Source: PCC-6802 sp943367755 (GTDB lineage Bacteria; Cyanobacteriota; Cyanobacteriia; Pseudanabaenales; Pseudanabaenaceae). From it: a DNA stretch of 64,000 nt. The translations under genes and the position numbers were made by a program. The DNA is taken from contig CALRKB020000003.1 in the NCBI GenBank assembly GCA_943367755.1, forward strand, positions 106,804-170,803, given 5' to 3'. Below are positions 43,873 through 53,993 of this stretch, piece by piece. Under the pieces are notes generated by a model. That model ran no database searches. It was not told where the DNA came from and worked only from the letters and a program-made list of their open reading frames with translations. How positions within the stretch are numbered: the stretch's first letter is position 1; each line of letters starts with the position of its first letter.

Positions 43873-46800
43873 GTGGAACAAGCGCCATTGCCGACGCCAT
43901 CAAGCACGCGTGCCAAAACCCTCGGTCGAGTTGGTGTAGGCGTAACTCTTGGCCTGACTGCTGCTAGCCTGGGTGGATTTTGGTACGGTAGACATTTCCT
44001 AAATGAGCGCCTTTCACCCCTAGTTGAGGCCGAGTTGCAAAAAACTCTGAAGCGTCCAGTAAAGCTTGGCAAGGTAGAGAGAGTTAGCTTAAATGGCGTT
44101 CAGTTTGGTCATTCCGAAATACCCGCAACAGATAAAGAGCAGAACTTCCTAGTTGTTGATGCAGTTGATGTCCAAGTCGATGCCCTGCGCTATCTCCAAA
44201 CATCCAAAGTAGATCTGGATGTCACAATAAAGAAGCCACAAGTTTTTCTCAAGCAGGATGCCACTACAGGTTTATATTTCTCTACACCAAAATCTGCGGA
44301 GGGACAGGCAAGTGAATCCGCTCCCATCAACCTTAAAACGATCAAGATTGAAGATGGTAGACTAACCATCCAACCAAGTAATACCAGTCAGTTTATTTCC
44401 CTAGATCGCTTGCAGTTACAGAGCGACTGGCGGATTACCGATCCGAGTAATCAAAGCGTGCGAGCTAGCGGTGGCGGCAAAGTAGTAATTCCGCTTCTGG
44501 CCGTCGGAAATGCTCCACCCACACCTGCACAGCTAGCACAGGCGATTGAGCGACAGCGTGAAGATGGTGGCAATGTCAATTTAGATAGTGATTGGAACCT
44601 ATCAAGTAGTACAGGGAACATCCAGGTGCGATCGCAAAACCTGATGGCTTCCTCCTTGCAAGGGCTGCTTCGCAACTTACCTTTTACGCCTGTGCAGGGG
44701 CGAATTGATAGTAATCTCAATATTGGTATCCGTCAGGCCAAAAGTCCCGATGAGGCGATCGGACTACAGGGCACGGTTAAGGTCAAGGATATCAGTCTGA
44801 AAATACCTAGCCTGCCGCACCTAGTTACTAAGGTTGTCGGAAATATTCAATTTGATGGCGGTACTACAACATTACAGAATGTTTCTGGGAATTATGGGTC
44901 TCTGGTGTTGCATACCGGGGGCACGGTGAGCAAGACAAAGGGCTTTAACCTGGATGCCACCTTAGAACCAACCGACATTGCTAAAGCTCTCCAAACTTTT
45001 GCCGTTAAGCCTCCTGTAGCGATCGCCGGTGAAGTCAAGTTAAATGCCAAGATTACGGGCAAACAGCCGATCATGGCTGCCACATTTGTTTCTACCAAAC
45101 CCGTCACGGTAGATCGCCTTACCTTGAGCCAGGTTCAGGGCAAAATTAAGACTAAGGACTTCACCACCCTAGAATTTAGTCGGATTAAAGCCATTTCTGA
45201 TAATGTCGATGCGGCGATTCAGGGTGAGGGACAACTCCGCCTACCAACTGCGAAAAAAGCAGGTTCTACTCTATTTGCTTTTAATGTAATGGGAGTGGAT
45301 GCCGAGAAGGTAGCGAAACTGTACGATGCAAAATTACCCGCAGCGATCGGGTCAGTGAATGCAGCGGTTCAGGTTTATGGCTCCTTAGATAATATTCAGG
45401 TTTTAACACAGTTCGATGCTCCCAATGCAGCATATCCTGCGATTGGCGAACTGCTGATTGCGAATAACGTGCTGACCGTGCGCAATACCACCGTCCAATT
45501 TCCGGCTGGTGCGGCGGCGGTTAACGGGACTCTAGACCTTACAGGTAATCGGCCATGGCAAGCCCAACTGACCAGCGATAACATCCCGCTAGCCGCCCTG
45601 GCACCAAATCAAAGAGGGCGAGTATCTGGAACAGTAGAACTAGAAAGTCCATCGGGTAGCTTTGAGATCGATAAAATTGTTGCTCAAGCCGACCTTAATT
45701 TTGCCAATGCCGTAGCAGCCATTCCCGATGCGATCAAGACGCGGTTGAACTGGGATGGCAAAAGTTTGTTTGTACCTAGCTTGCAGGTGGGTGACTACCT
45801 CACAGCCAAAGGTAGGGTTGATTTAGCTGTTAATGCGCAGAAGGTGCCAACGGCAGTCCGTGGTATCGATCTCGATCTGACATCGCGCAATCTCAGCCTC
45901 AGTCAACTTAGTGCATTTGTCCCTTCTCTATCTGCCAGTACCGCAGGCACCCTAAATTTTGATGGCAAACTAGCTGGTGAACTAGATCGGCTGCATGTAT
46001 CCGGCAAACTTAACTTGCAGGGTGTGCGCATTAATCAGCTAGCGGCTGGCTTTGTCGACGGTAACCCTAGCAATCTACCTACCGGTACGGCCAACTTTAG
46101 CGGTAACGTAAGCGGAGCTGTGACATCACCGCGCGTAGAAGGCAATCTGCAATTAGCCAATCTCAAGTTTAATCGCATTGCATTTGAGTCAAGACTGGCA
46201 GGGCCACTCAGCTTCGACCTCAAGCAGGGTTTAAATCTGGACTTGCAGGGTAATAGCGATCGCATCGCCGCCAGGTTAGATCGTCGCTTCCAACCTCTTG
46301 CCTTTGACGTAAAGCTCGCAGAAGCTACAGCCACAGGCAAGCGTTCTGGCAATCGCAGCGATAGCCTGGATGTTGCGATTGAGAATTTTCCCATGGCCTT
46401 ATTGGGAAGCTTGACAGGACAGTCTAACGTTGATGGTAAGTTATCCAGCCAACTTGTAGTCAGTCTGGGCAAAAATCCCAGTGTTGTGGGTGATGTGGCG
46501 ATCTCCCACTTGAGGTATGGTCGAGCGCAGGCAGAGCGTCTGGTCGCCAAAGTTAACTATGCTAATGGCAATGCCAACATTACAAATGGCAAGGTACTTC
46601 TCACCAGCGACGAGCTAGGACAGGGGGAATACACCTTTAATCTGGTGTATGCTCCCCAAGCAGAGACACCGTTAAGAGGCCAAGTCAAAGCAATTAATGG
46701 CAAAATCCAGGATATATTCACTGCCTTGCAATGGTTCGATTTCAATAGCTTGGCGCAGGGCTTGCAGGCTCCTAAATATGCAAAAGCTGCTGATATTCAA

Positions 46801-48921
46801 CCACTCAAAACCATTGGATTAGAATCATCGCCACTATCTAAACAATTAGAATATTTCTCACAGATAAATGCCCGCATCGATCAGCAGGAGACTATTGCAG
46901 CCAATAACAATAATAATTTGCCACCTTTGTCAGAATTCAAGGGTCTGATTGATGGCACAATTAGCTTTACTAGCTCTCAACGTAGCGGTTTTGGCGTCAG
47001 TTTTGATCTTAAGGGCAAACAATGGGAATATGGCAAACTGGCAGTAGACGATGTTAGTGGTAAGGGTCAATTCCGCAATAATGAGCTGAAACTTGATAAG
47101 CTGCGATTTAGCTCAGGCAATAGCTTTGGTCAAATTGTCGAAGCAAAATTAGGACTACTGGGACAGAGTGGCAAGATCAAACTATCAAACTTCCCAATTG
47201 AATCACTGCGATCGCTGCCCATATTCACAAATATTCCCGTCGATGTCACAGGAAATGCCAACGGTACCGCAACAATTGGCGGTAATTTGTTTAACCCTAA
47301 AGCTGTGGGTGAGCTTACCCTGGCAGATGCGACGATCAATCGCCAGGCACTCGAATCTGTAGGTGGTACCTTCGACTATAACAATGGTCGGTTCAAATTT
47401 ACGAGTTTAGTGCGCGTTGGTGGGAAGGAGCCATTAAATATCGCTGGCGATGTTCCCTATCGTCTCCCATTTGCTCTAGTCAGTGGGGGGAATATGTTGA
47501 AGCTTGATATTGATGTTAAAGACGAAGGCTTGGCGTTTATCAATATTCTCAATCAGCCTGTGCGCTGGTTAGATGGCAAGGGTAAAGCCATGTTAGCTAT
47601 CACTGGTACGACCCGCCGACCACAGGTAAAAGGACAAGTTGTACTTGAAGGTGCATCGGTTCAAGTAGCGGGAATGCCAGGTGATATCACAGATTTGAAG
47701 GGCAATATCAACTTCGATCTAGATCGCCTGCAATCTGACCTGACTGGTAACTTTAGCGATGGCAAGCTCACTGCTAAGGGAATTTTAGCAATCTCCGATC
47801 CCAGTCTATTTACCGAAGATAAGCCAGAGTTCAACAATCCCCTGACGCTATATGCTGAGCGCCTAAAACTAGAATTAAAAGACTTGTATACTGGCGCTGC
47901 CAATGGATTTATTGCGGTACGTGGTGCTGCTTTAGCACCTGTGCTTGGTGGAGAAATTGCCCTGTCTAATGGACGCATTACCTTGGGTAGCTCCGATAAC
48001 CTGCCAATTGCTTCTATTGCTAACGTGAATGCAAATACGAATGAGGCGAAGAAAGAGAATAGCGATAGTAACAATAACATAGGCTTTAATCAACTAATCG
48101 TCAAACTGAGAGATAACGTTCAGATTACCCGCGCCCCTCTACTCAATTTCTTAGTAGAAGGTGATGTGCGAGTAAACGGCACCTTAGCTGATATTCGGCC
48201 ATCAGGAAAAATCAATATCGTGCGTGGGCAAGTTAATGCGATCGCAGCTCGTTTCCGTCTGGATCGAGCCTACGAAAACTACGCCGAATTTATTCCCGAT
48301 CAAGGACTAAATCCCAAATTGAACGTGCGGTTGCTTGGTTCCATTCCAGAAATTACGCGGGCACCGATCTCGGCGGCCAATACCCCCCTTGATGCCTTTG
48401 CCAATCCAGCCAGTACGCCAGTCAGTATTTTTGGGGCGCAACGCACTTTGCAGGTACAGGCAACCTTAACGGGATTTGCCCTCAACATCAGACCTGAAGA
48501 TATTGACTTGCGCAGCAGTCCACCCCGTACGAAAACAGAGCTTTTAGCTTTAATTGGTGGAGGATTGCTCCAACAGGTCGGTGGCGATCCAGCCGCAGCT
48601 CTGGCTAACCTTGCAGGCGGCACGGCGATCTCCTTCCTCCAGGATGCCATTGGTGATGCCCTTAACCTCTCAGAGTTCAATCTCAGTCCTACTACGACAA
48701 CCCCAGTCGGCGGGAGGGGAACTACGCTGGGATTAGCAGCGGAAGCTGCTATAGATATTAGCCGCAGCTTTTCTGTCTCGGTACGCAGTGTACTTAACGA
48801 CCCCAGCCAGCTCACGAACTATACCTTACGCTACCGTCTCAACCCCAATACCCTAATCCGTACAAACACCGACCTCAAAGGTAATAATGGTGCCTCAGTG
48901 GAATTTGAAACACGATTTTAG
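43873..48921 (+). CDS. TamB-like (DUF490/translocation-assembly) giant protein
   Basis: 1682 residues. A GTG start with AGGAGAAAAG upstream gives an N-terminus with one membrane anchor (LGRVGVGVTLGLTAASLGGF). Then comes a very long beta-strand-rich span and the C-terminal TamB/DUF490 domain (about 1340-1680), including RFRLDRAYENYAEFIPDQGL and the conserved end TNTDLKGNNGASVEFETRF (NGASVEFETRF). TamB-like proteins bridge inner and outer membranes as hydrophobic grooves and move phospholipids outward, or aid Omp85-dependent assembly. Cyanobacterial relatives are similar in size. Convergent with the kinase gene, 18 bases apart. Confidence 0.9.
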   Translation: MEQAPLPTPSSTRAKTLGRVGVGVTLGLTAASLGGFWYGRHFLNERLSPLVEAELQKTLKRPVKLGKVERVSLNGVQFGHSEIPATDKEQNFLVVDAVDVQVDALRYLQTSKVDLDVTIKKPQVFLKQDATTGLYFSTPKSAEGQASESAPINLKTIKIEDGRLTIQPSNTSQFISLDRLQLQSDWRITDPSNQSVRASGGGKVVIPLLAVGNAPPTPAQLAQAIERQREDGGNVNLDSDWNLSSSTGNIQVRSQNLMASSLQGLLRNLPFTPVQGRIDSNLNIGIRQAKSPDEAIGLQGTVKVKDISLKIPSLPHLVTKVVGNIQFDGGTTTLQNVSGNYGSLVLHTGGTVSKTKGFNLDATLEPTDIAKALQTFAVKPPVAIAGEVKLNAKITGKQPIMAATFVSTKPVTVDRLTLSQVQGKIKTKDFTTLEFSRIKAISDNVDAAIQGEGQLRLPTAKKAGSTLFAFNVMGVDAEKVAKLYDAKLPAAIGSVNAAVQVYGSLDNIQVLTQFDAPNAAYPAIGELLIANNVLTVRNTTVQFPAGAAAVNGTLDLTGNRPWQAQLTSDNIPLAALAPNQRGRVSGTVELESPSGSFEIDKIVAQADLNFANAVAAIPDAIKTRLNWDGKSLFVPSLQVGDYLTAKGRVDLAVNAQKVPTAVRGIDLDLTSRNLSLSQLSAFVPSLSASTAGTLNFDGKLAGELDRLHVSGKLNLQGVRINQLAAGFVDGNPSNLPTGTANFSGNVSGAVTSPRVEGNLQLANLKFNRIAFESRLAGPLSFDLKQGLNLDLQGNSDRIAARLDRRFQPLAFDVKLAEATATGKRSGNRSDSLDVAIENFPMALLGSLTGQSNVDGKLSSQLVVSLGKNPSVVGDVAISHLRYGRAQAERLVAKVNYANGNANITNGKVLLTSDELGQGEYTFNLVYAPQAETPLRGQVKAINGKIQDIFTALQWFDFNSLAQGLQAPKYAKAADIQPLKTIGLESSPLSKQLEYFSQINARIDQQETIAANNNNNLPPLSEFKGLIDGTISFTSSQRSGFGVSFDLKGKQWEYGKLAVDDVSGKGQFRNNELKLDKLRFSSGNSFGQIVEAKLGLLGQSGKIKLSNFPIESLRSLPIFTNIPVDVTGNANGTATIGGNLFNPKAVGELTLADATINRQALESVGGTFDYNNGRFKFTSLVRVGGKEPLNIAGDVPYRLPFALVSGGNMLKLDIDVKDEGLAFINILNQPVRWLDGKGKAMLAITGTTRRPQVKGQVVLEGASVQVAGMPGDITDLKGNINFDLDRLQSDLTGNFSDGKLTAKGILAISDPSLFTEDKPEFNNPLTLYAERLKLELKDLYTGAANGFIAVRGAALAPVLGGEIALSNGRITLGSSDNLPIASIANVNANTNEAKKENSDSNNNIGFNQLIVKLRDNVQITRAPLLNFLVEGDVRVNGTLADIRPSGKINIVRGQVNAIAARFRLDRAYENYAEFIPDQGLNPKLNVRLLGSIPEITRAPISAANTPLDAFANPASTPVSIFGAQRTLQVQATLTGFALNIRPEDIDLRSSPPRTKTELLALIGGGLLQQVGGDPAAALANLAGGTAISFLQDAIGDALNLSEFNLSPTTTTPVGGRGTTLGLAAEAAIDISRSFSVSVRSVLNDPSQLTNYTLRYRLNPNTLIRTNTDLKGNNGASVEFETRF

Positions 48922-48939
48922 TTGCGCCCATACGCGCCT

Positions 48940-50364
48940 CTAATTGCTCTCAATTGGTAACCCCAGCCAATCGCTCAATTCCCATGCCAGCCAATCCAAC
49001 TCAGGATCGACCAGCATGCCAGCACCGCCAAATTCGTATTTTTTCACTCCTGCCCAAATATTAATCTGAGGTTTCGTTTCGACGCGATCGCCGTCCGCAT
49101 CTTTGTGGGAGAAGCGCTTAGTGAGTTCTAACTTGACAATGTGCTTCCTAGGACTAGGACTTGGTTTATTCCATTCAAGTCCAAGCACTTCATAACAAAG
49201 AGCAACTTGCTTGGCATCAATCCGCAATTTTACGCGTCCAAATAGAGTGAACAGGATACCTCCAATCAAGCTAAGCCCGACGGCGAGATGGCCGATCGCA
49301 AATAGTCCCATAAACCACCCACCTCTACTCCAGGAGGCGATCGCCATGCCATACCAGTTAACTAAAAAGGAATTCCACGCGATCGCAAAAGGAATTAGGA
49401 ATATGAGAGAGGCATTACCTCCCCCACTTGGCAGGATAATTTCGATTTTTTCCCGATTCTTTACCAATAGCACTTTACTTCCAAAGGGTTTCTCCTTTGG
49501 TAAACCTAAAGTAGCAGGCTGAGCTGCAATGGCAGATTTCGCTGATGGTAAGACATTTCTATTTTTCTGCCACTTCTCTAGCGCCTGGAGCGCCTTACTT
49601 GCCGAGTCCAGTCGCAGATCCACATTTGGTTCGGTCATCCATTTGAGCCAATCGCTAAATTTCGGACTAAGATTAACCAACTGTTCGAAGGAAATTCGCG
49701 ATTCTTTTTGCGGCAAATCGGATGGATGCTGCCCCGTGACCAGATAAATGAGAGTGGCTCCCAGGGCATAAAGATCGGAGGCGGGTACGGTGCGACCGCC
49801 AAATTGTTCGGGCGGCATATAGCCGTAGGTACCCACAACCGTAATGGTGCTACCTTGCTTGGCAACGCGATTTTGCACTGAGCCAAAATCGACAAGATAG
49901 ACGCGATCGTCCTGGTCGAGCAGGATATTACTAGGCTTAATATCGCGGTGAATGACGAGTGGCTGACGGTTGTGCAAATAAACTAAAATCCCCAATAAGT
50001 CTTTGGCGATTTGGATGGTTTGCTCTTCGCTAAAAGTCCTACCCGCTTTCAGCAATTCCTGTAATGACTTTCCCTGTACATAGCTTTGCACCAAAGCAAA
50101 CCCTTTGCCTAGGGGAGAATCCACATCAAAATAATCTAGATAGCTTGGTATCGCAGGGTGAGAGAGATGCTTTAAAGTTTCAGCCTCGCGCTCGAACAAC
50201 TTGAGATCGTCCCAGGTAAAGCTATGACTAAAGGTAAGCAGCTTTACGACTACCAAGTTCTGAGTTTGCGCATCCTGTGCCAGAAAAGTTCGTCTGACCG
50301 CGCCTTCCCCTAACTGCTGCTGAATTTGATAACGTCCATTCAGTACTTGTCCAATTGTACTCAT
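48940..50364 (-). CDS. Membrane-anchored Ser/Thr protein kinase
   Basis: Hanks-type kinase domain (about 10-270): ATP-binding loop GEGAVRRTFLAQD (the third glycine is replaced by arginine), catalytic lysine in VVVKLL, HRDIKPSNILLDQDDRVYL, DFG as VDFGSVQN, and an activation segment with GTYGYMPPEQFGG. All key residues except the loop glycine are present. After a linker come two membrane segments (about 325-365), then a cytoplasmic end of about 100 residues with KLELTKRFSHKDADG. Substrate unknown; such kinases are numerous in cyanobacteria. Faces TamB-like gene convergently. Confidence 0.9.
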   Translation of the reverse strand: MSTIGQVLNGRYQIQQQLGEGAVRRTFLAQDAQTQNLVVVKLLTFSHSFTWDDLKLFEREAETLKHLSHPAIPSYLDYFDVDSPLGKGFALVQSYVQGKSLQELLKAGRTFSEEQTIQIAKDLLGILVYLHNRQPLVIHRDIKPSNILLDQDDRVYLVDFGSVQNRVAKQGSTITVVGTYGYMPPEQFGGRTVPASDLYALGATLIYLVTGQHPSDLPQKESRISFEQLVNLSPKFSDWLKWMTEPNVDLRLDSASKALQALEKWQKNRNVLPSAKSAIAAQPATLGLPKEKPFGSKVLLVKNREKIEIILPSGGGNASLIFLIPFAIAWNSFLVNWYGMAIASWSRGGWFMGLFAIGHLAVGLSLIGGILFTLFGRVKLRIDAKQVALCYEVLGLEWNKPSPSPRKHIVKLELTKRFSHKDADGDRVETKPQINIWAGVKKYEFGGAGMLVDPELDWLAWELSDWLGLPIESN

Positions 50365-50404
50365 GCGATCTCACACACCATTTGGCTTCTCTTTTATTCA
50401 CATC

Positions 50405-50745
50405 CTACCCAATTGCGACATTAAAGCAAGCATAAGGACAATTCAACACCATGCTTCTCCGATGGTTAGGCAAAGAAGCGATCAATTTTGCAACTGAACC
50501 CTGGCAAAAGCGGCGAGGTGATTTCATCTGTACCCAGTAAAGTACTTTGCTTGTACCTGGAGGAAAGTGACAAACACTCACCTCTAGTCCTGTTGTCTCA
50601 CTGAATTTTTGCAACTTGGTCTTCCAGAGACGAGAGCGACTGCTGTTACTACCCCCACCGTCAGCCGTGATCAGCAACTGTTGAGCATGAGGGTACATTT
50701 GTTTTCCCATGTATTCCCACCATTGCTTCAACGTAGCGATCGCAC
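50405..50745 (-). pseudogene. ISAzo13-type transposase remnant
   Basis: The minus strand encodes AIATLKQWWEYMGKQMYPHA, then LLITADGGGSNSSRSRLWKT and VSVCHFPPGTSK, the middle of an ISAzo13-family DDE transposase. After GTSK the expected W-N-K-I-E-H block is lost, so the gene is cut at both ends. The upstream boundary at about 50745 coincides with the broken end of a cupin gene. Downstream sequence to 50405 is of unclear origin. Confidence 0.75.
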
Positions 50746-50905
50746 GATCGGCGCGGGAGAAATCATCACCTTTATGCCTGATGCCATTCACAGCATCGAA
50801 GCGATCGGAGATGAACCAACAATTAGCTTTAATATCTATGGTGAAACAGATTACGAACATCGATTTGAATTCGATCTCGATACCATGACTGCCCAGCAAT
50901 TCTAG
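50745..50905 (+). pseudogene. C-terminal remnant of a cysteine-dioxygenase-like cupin
   Basis: The plus-strand frame ITFMPDAIHSIEAIGDEPTI then SFNIYGETDYEHRFEFDL ends at TAG 50903-50905. It is the last about 50 residues of a cupin of the double-stranded beta-helix metal-dependent type, with the metal histidine in AIHSIE. The N-terminal two-thirds are replaced by the transposase remnant, so the gene is dead. Confidence 0.7.
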
Positions 50906-50943
50906 GCTTAAGGTGTTCTCTCAGTAAGAATTGCCGGTGGAAT

Positions 50944-51720
50944 TTAGGCTGCGGCGGCAAAAGCCTCCTGTCCGTGTTTGCGGAGCAAGTCCATCAACTC
51001 ATCTCGATAATCGTGAAATATAGAATGGCGTTTGACCATGGGAGTACGTGTAGGAAGATTAATCGCCATTTCTTTACGGACTGTGCCAGGACAAGAACCT
51101 AAAGCATAAATTCGATTAGAGAGAAAAACTGCTTCCTCAACATCATGGGTAATCATGAAGACGGTGATATTCGTGCGCCGCCAAAGATCGAGTAAGAACT
51201 CATGCATAGACTCTTTAGTGTGAATATCCAGCGCTCCAAAAGGTTCATCCAGCAATAATACTTTAGGTTCAGAGACGAGGGCACGGGCGATCGCTACGCG
51301 CTGCTTCATCCCACCAGATAGCTCCCTTGGTAATGCCTTCGCAAATTTAGAGAGCCCCACCACATCTAGATAGTATCTAGCTTGTTCGAGACGATGCGAT
51401 TTTGGCACCCCCTGCAACTTCAGACCAAACTCAGTATTCTGCAGAACGTTCATCCAGGGATATAGTGTGTAGTGCTGGAAAACCATGCCGCGATCGGGGC
51501 CAGGCGCAGTCACACGCTCACCCTCGATTCTGACTTCGCCACTAGTGGGTACGTCGAGGCCAGCAATTTGCCGTAATAGAGTAGATTTACCAGAACCCGA
51601 TGCACCGACAGTACAAATAAACTCACCTTGCTTAATTGACATATTAATGTCCTTAAGCACAACAAGTGTTCCTTGAGCTGTTTTAAAGCTTTTATTCAAG
51701 TTCTTAATTTGTAAAAACAT
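50944..51720 (-). CDS. ABC transporter ATPase of the guanidine-regulated operon
   Basis: Nitrate/sulfonate/taurine-type ATPase. Start at 51720 (MFLQIKNLNKSFKTAQGT); the frame is open 29 codons upstream, but that stretch looks non-coding. Walker A VGASGSGKSTLLRQ, Q-loop MVFQHYTLYPWM, signature LSGGMKQRVAIARAL, Walker B VLLLDEPFGALD, and the switch histidine in VFMITHDVEEA. Energises uptake through the permease at 51973 and the binding protein at 52860. The 250-base gap to the permease gene is longer than within a tight operon, so the distal gene could have a second promoter. The riboswitch upstream predicts a guanidine substrate. Confidence 0.88.
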   Translation of the reverse strand: MFLQIKNLNKSFKTAQGTLVVLKDINMSIKQGEFICTVGASGSGKSTLLRQIAGLDVPTSGEVRIEGERVTAPGPDRGMVFQHYTLYPWMNVLQNTEFGLKLQGVPKSHRLEQARYYLDVVGLSKFAKALPRELSGGMKQRVAIARALVSEPKVLLLDEPFGALDIHTKESMHEFLLDLWRRTNITVFMITHDVEEAVFLSNRIYALGSCPGTVRKEMAINLPTRTPMVKRHSIFHDYRDELMDLLRKHGQEAFAAAA

Positions 51721-51972
51721 TATTTGAATCTTGGTATATACATTAGCTACATTGGCGGTTAAAACCGCATCCACGCAAGTGACCCCCCGCAAGCAGGTTA
51801 ACCTCAAACTATTTTTTAGTCTGTGAAGACAAACTTTGTTTGTGTAACTGCAAATTCATTTGCGCTAGATTATTGAACCTGGTGCAGAATCTCATTCAAT
51901 TAGCTTATAGCATTTATAAGCGGACATAAGCTGTAAATTCGGACACACTTCCATGACCTCTTGCAGGTAAAT
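51721..51972. repeat. Intergenic repeats between ATPase and permease genes
   Basis: The gap holds the palindrome GGCGGTTAAAACCGC and a CTGCAAATTCATTTGCG stretch next to TGTGAAGACAAACTTTGTTT, which look like dispersed cyanobacterial repeats. No gene is visible. Confidence 0.4.
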
Positions 51973-52824
51973 TCAATGTTTCTGACTAGCCCATCGGCAA
52001 GATACCTGTAGTAGGTATTGGAATAGCAAATCAAATGTCAGTCCAATCACTCCAATTACAATTAGACCCACAAAAATCTCATCGGTTTTGAGAAATCGAC
52101 CGGCGACGCTGATTCTCCGTCCTAAACCTTCAGTGGCAGCAATCAGTTCGGAGACGATCACCAACTGCCAGGCAGCAGCTAAATTAATTCGACAGGCATC
52201 AATAATTCCTGGCAATATATGTGGCAAAATCACCTGCACTAAAGTTTGCCAACGATTACCTCCTAACATATAAGTTGCTTCCAGTAAATCTTTGGAGACA
52301 AACTTAACTGTATCCATTACCATCAATGAGTTGAAGAAAAAGACCCCAATAAAGATAAGAGCGATTTTGGGTTCCTCGCCAATTCCCAGGTATAGAATTA
52401 ATAGCGGAATGAATGCCGCCGCAGGCATATAGCGCACTAAGCCAAAAAGTGGCTCTAGCAAAGCACGGATACTAGCAAAACTACCCATCAGCACCCCAAC
52501 CAGAATGGAAAAGATGGCTGCTAAAAAGAAGCCAACTCCCACTCGCCACAAACTTGCTATTGTATCTTTCAGAAGTTCGCCAGAATTCCATAATCGGATA
52601 AAAGCCTCCATCACCTTACCCGGTGAAGGCAAGAACTTCGGATCTACCTGTAGGAATGTAGTTACTAGCCACCACAACACCAATGGCAAAGCGATCGAAG
52701 TTACCATTAATGTGGTACTTAAAGGTTGAGGAATCTCTTCCGCCAAACGCCAGAAAACTGATGAGCGAAATGATTTAGGTTCGATTAACGATTGATTTGA
52801 TTCAGGGTCATTGCGGTTACTCAT
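51973..52824 (-). CDS. ABC transporter permease of the guanidine-regulated operon
   Basis: 283 residues, BPD_transp_1 fold, related to SsuC/TauC/NrtB. About six membrane helices. The ATPase-contact EAA-like loop is LLEATYMLGGNRWQTLVQVILPH (ATYMLGGNRWQTLVQVILP). RINLAAAWQLVIVSELIAA and GLGRRISVAGRFLKTDEIFV are typical of the NitT/TauT family. Lies 35 bases downstream of the binding-protein gene and surely co-transcribed with it. Confidence 0.9.
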   Translation of the reverse strand: MSNRNDPESNQSLIEPKSFRSSVFWRLAEEIPQPLSTTLMVTSIALPLVLWWLVTTFLQVDPKFLPSPGKVMEAFIRLWNSGELLKDTIASLWRVGVGFFLAAIFSILVGVLMGSFASIRALLEPLFGLVRYMPAAAFIPLLILYLGIGEEPKIALIFIGVFFFNSLMVMDTVKFVSKDLLEATYMLGGNRWQTLVQVILPHILPGIIDACRINLAAAWQLVIVSELIAATEGLGRRISVAGRFLKTDEIFVGLIVIGVIGLTFDLLFQYLLQVSCRWASQKH

Positions 52825-52859
52825 AATTCATTAGATTAAGTACGGTAAAAGACCTATAT

Positions 52860-53906
52860 CTAAGCCTTTTTGACCGTTTCAGCATAAGCTTTCACAAAGC
52901 GATCGTCGAAGATCTTACTAAGATCCGGCTTTGTCTTAGCTAAACCAACTTCGTTGAGAAACTTACTCATCTGTTCTGCGGCAAATGGCAATGAGCCCAT
53001 ATTACTACCAGATTGAAAAGCTTTTAAGTTTTCCTCAATCGTGAATATCTTGGTACCATTGGCGTATTCCTTGTATTCATCAACGCTCACTCCAGCGCGC
53101 TTCGCCATGATTTCGGTTGCTTTAGCTGGATTTGCTTTAATATAGCTCAACGTTGCAAACCAGGAATTAACCATGGCTTGTACTAAATTTGGGTGTTCGT
53201 TGACAAATGCGTGTGTAAACACCAGGTGATCTGAAATCGCGCCTGGGAAGTCCTTGGAGCTAAAGAGTTCCTTACTCCCAGACCGCTTTAATGCTTGAGT
53301 CGTAAAGGGAGCAAATACGGCGACAGCATCAACCTGTCCTGCGGCAAAGGCCGCGGCTGCCTTACCAGTTTCCAAGGGAACAAACTGAATATCCTGCGCT
53401 GATAAGCCCGCCTTCTTCAGACCTTGGAGTAACAGAAAGTGATCGACGGTACCTTCTTCGGCAGCAACCTTCTTGCCCTTGAGATCGGCAACGGAATTGA
53501 TCCCACTTTGCACGATTACCTTATCATTACCGGTAGAGTTGTCGTTTACCAGGACAATAACCTGATCTGCCCCACCTGATATGGAACTCACCGTATCTCC
53601 CAAGGTTTGACTGTTTGCATCAATTTGTCCGGCATTGAGAGTACTGATCGACTCCAAGTAACCATCAAACCACTTCAAGCTGACTGGAGCATTGCTTGAC
53701 TTAAATATTCCCTGTTCCTCCGCAACTTGCCAAGGAAACCAACCAGGCCATGCACTAAACCCGAGACGAACAGATGCAGCTTGAGCCTCTGTAGTTGGCG
53801 AGCTACTAGTAGAAACCTGGCTAGCAGGATTATTACAGCTCACTACAAGGATTAGGCTAATCAAGAAGAGAGAGAAATAGGAAAGGAGCGTTCTGATTTT
53901 CATCAT
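52860..53906 (-). CDS. Periplasmic binding lipoprotein of the guanidine-regulated transporter
   Basis: 348 residues with a lipoprotein signal (LLSYFSLFLISLILVVSCNN; the cysteine becomes lipidated). The body is the NMT1/SsuA/TauA type-II binding fold: VRLGFSAWPGWFPWQVAEEQ, then GQIDANSQTLGDTV, VADLKGKKVAAEEGTVDHFL and AAGQVDAVAVFAPFTTQALK. Relatives bind nitrate, sulfonates or taurine; the guanidine-I riboswitch in front points to guanidine. First gene of a three-gene operon on the minus strand. Confidence 0.88.
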   Translation of the reverse strand: MMKIRTLLSYFSLFLISLILVVSCNNPASQVSTSSSPTTEAQAASVRLGFSAWPGWFPWQVAEEQGIFKSSNAPVSLKWFDGYLESISTLNAGQIDANSQTLGDTVSSISGGADQVIVLVNDNSTGNDKVIVQSGINSVADLKGKKVAAEEGTVDHFLLLQGLKKAGLSAQDIQFVPLETGKAAAAFAAGQVDAVAVFAPFTTQALKRSGSKELFSSKDFPGAISDHLVFTHAFVNEHPNLVQAMVNSWFATLSYIKANPAKATEIMAKRAGVSVDEYKEYANGTKIFTIEENLKAFQSGSNMGSLPFAAEQMSKFLNEVGLAKTKPDLSKIFDDRFVKAYAETVKKA

Positions 53907-53993
53907 GTTGTAGTACCTGATTCATGGGGGAACCCCAGCTTAGCTAACTTCAGCCTGAGGAATTAGGAATTTAGGATCTGGACTTTAGCTGAA

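Noticed and set aside
46035..46550. 171-residue minus-strand frame inside the TamB-like gene
   Set aside because: Antisense shadow of a beta-rich coding region, without ribosome binding site or family features.
50609..50744. N-terminal part of the plus-strand frame running into the cupin remnant
   Set aside because: This part is antisense to the transposase remnant; only residues after about 50745 resemble a cupin.
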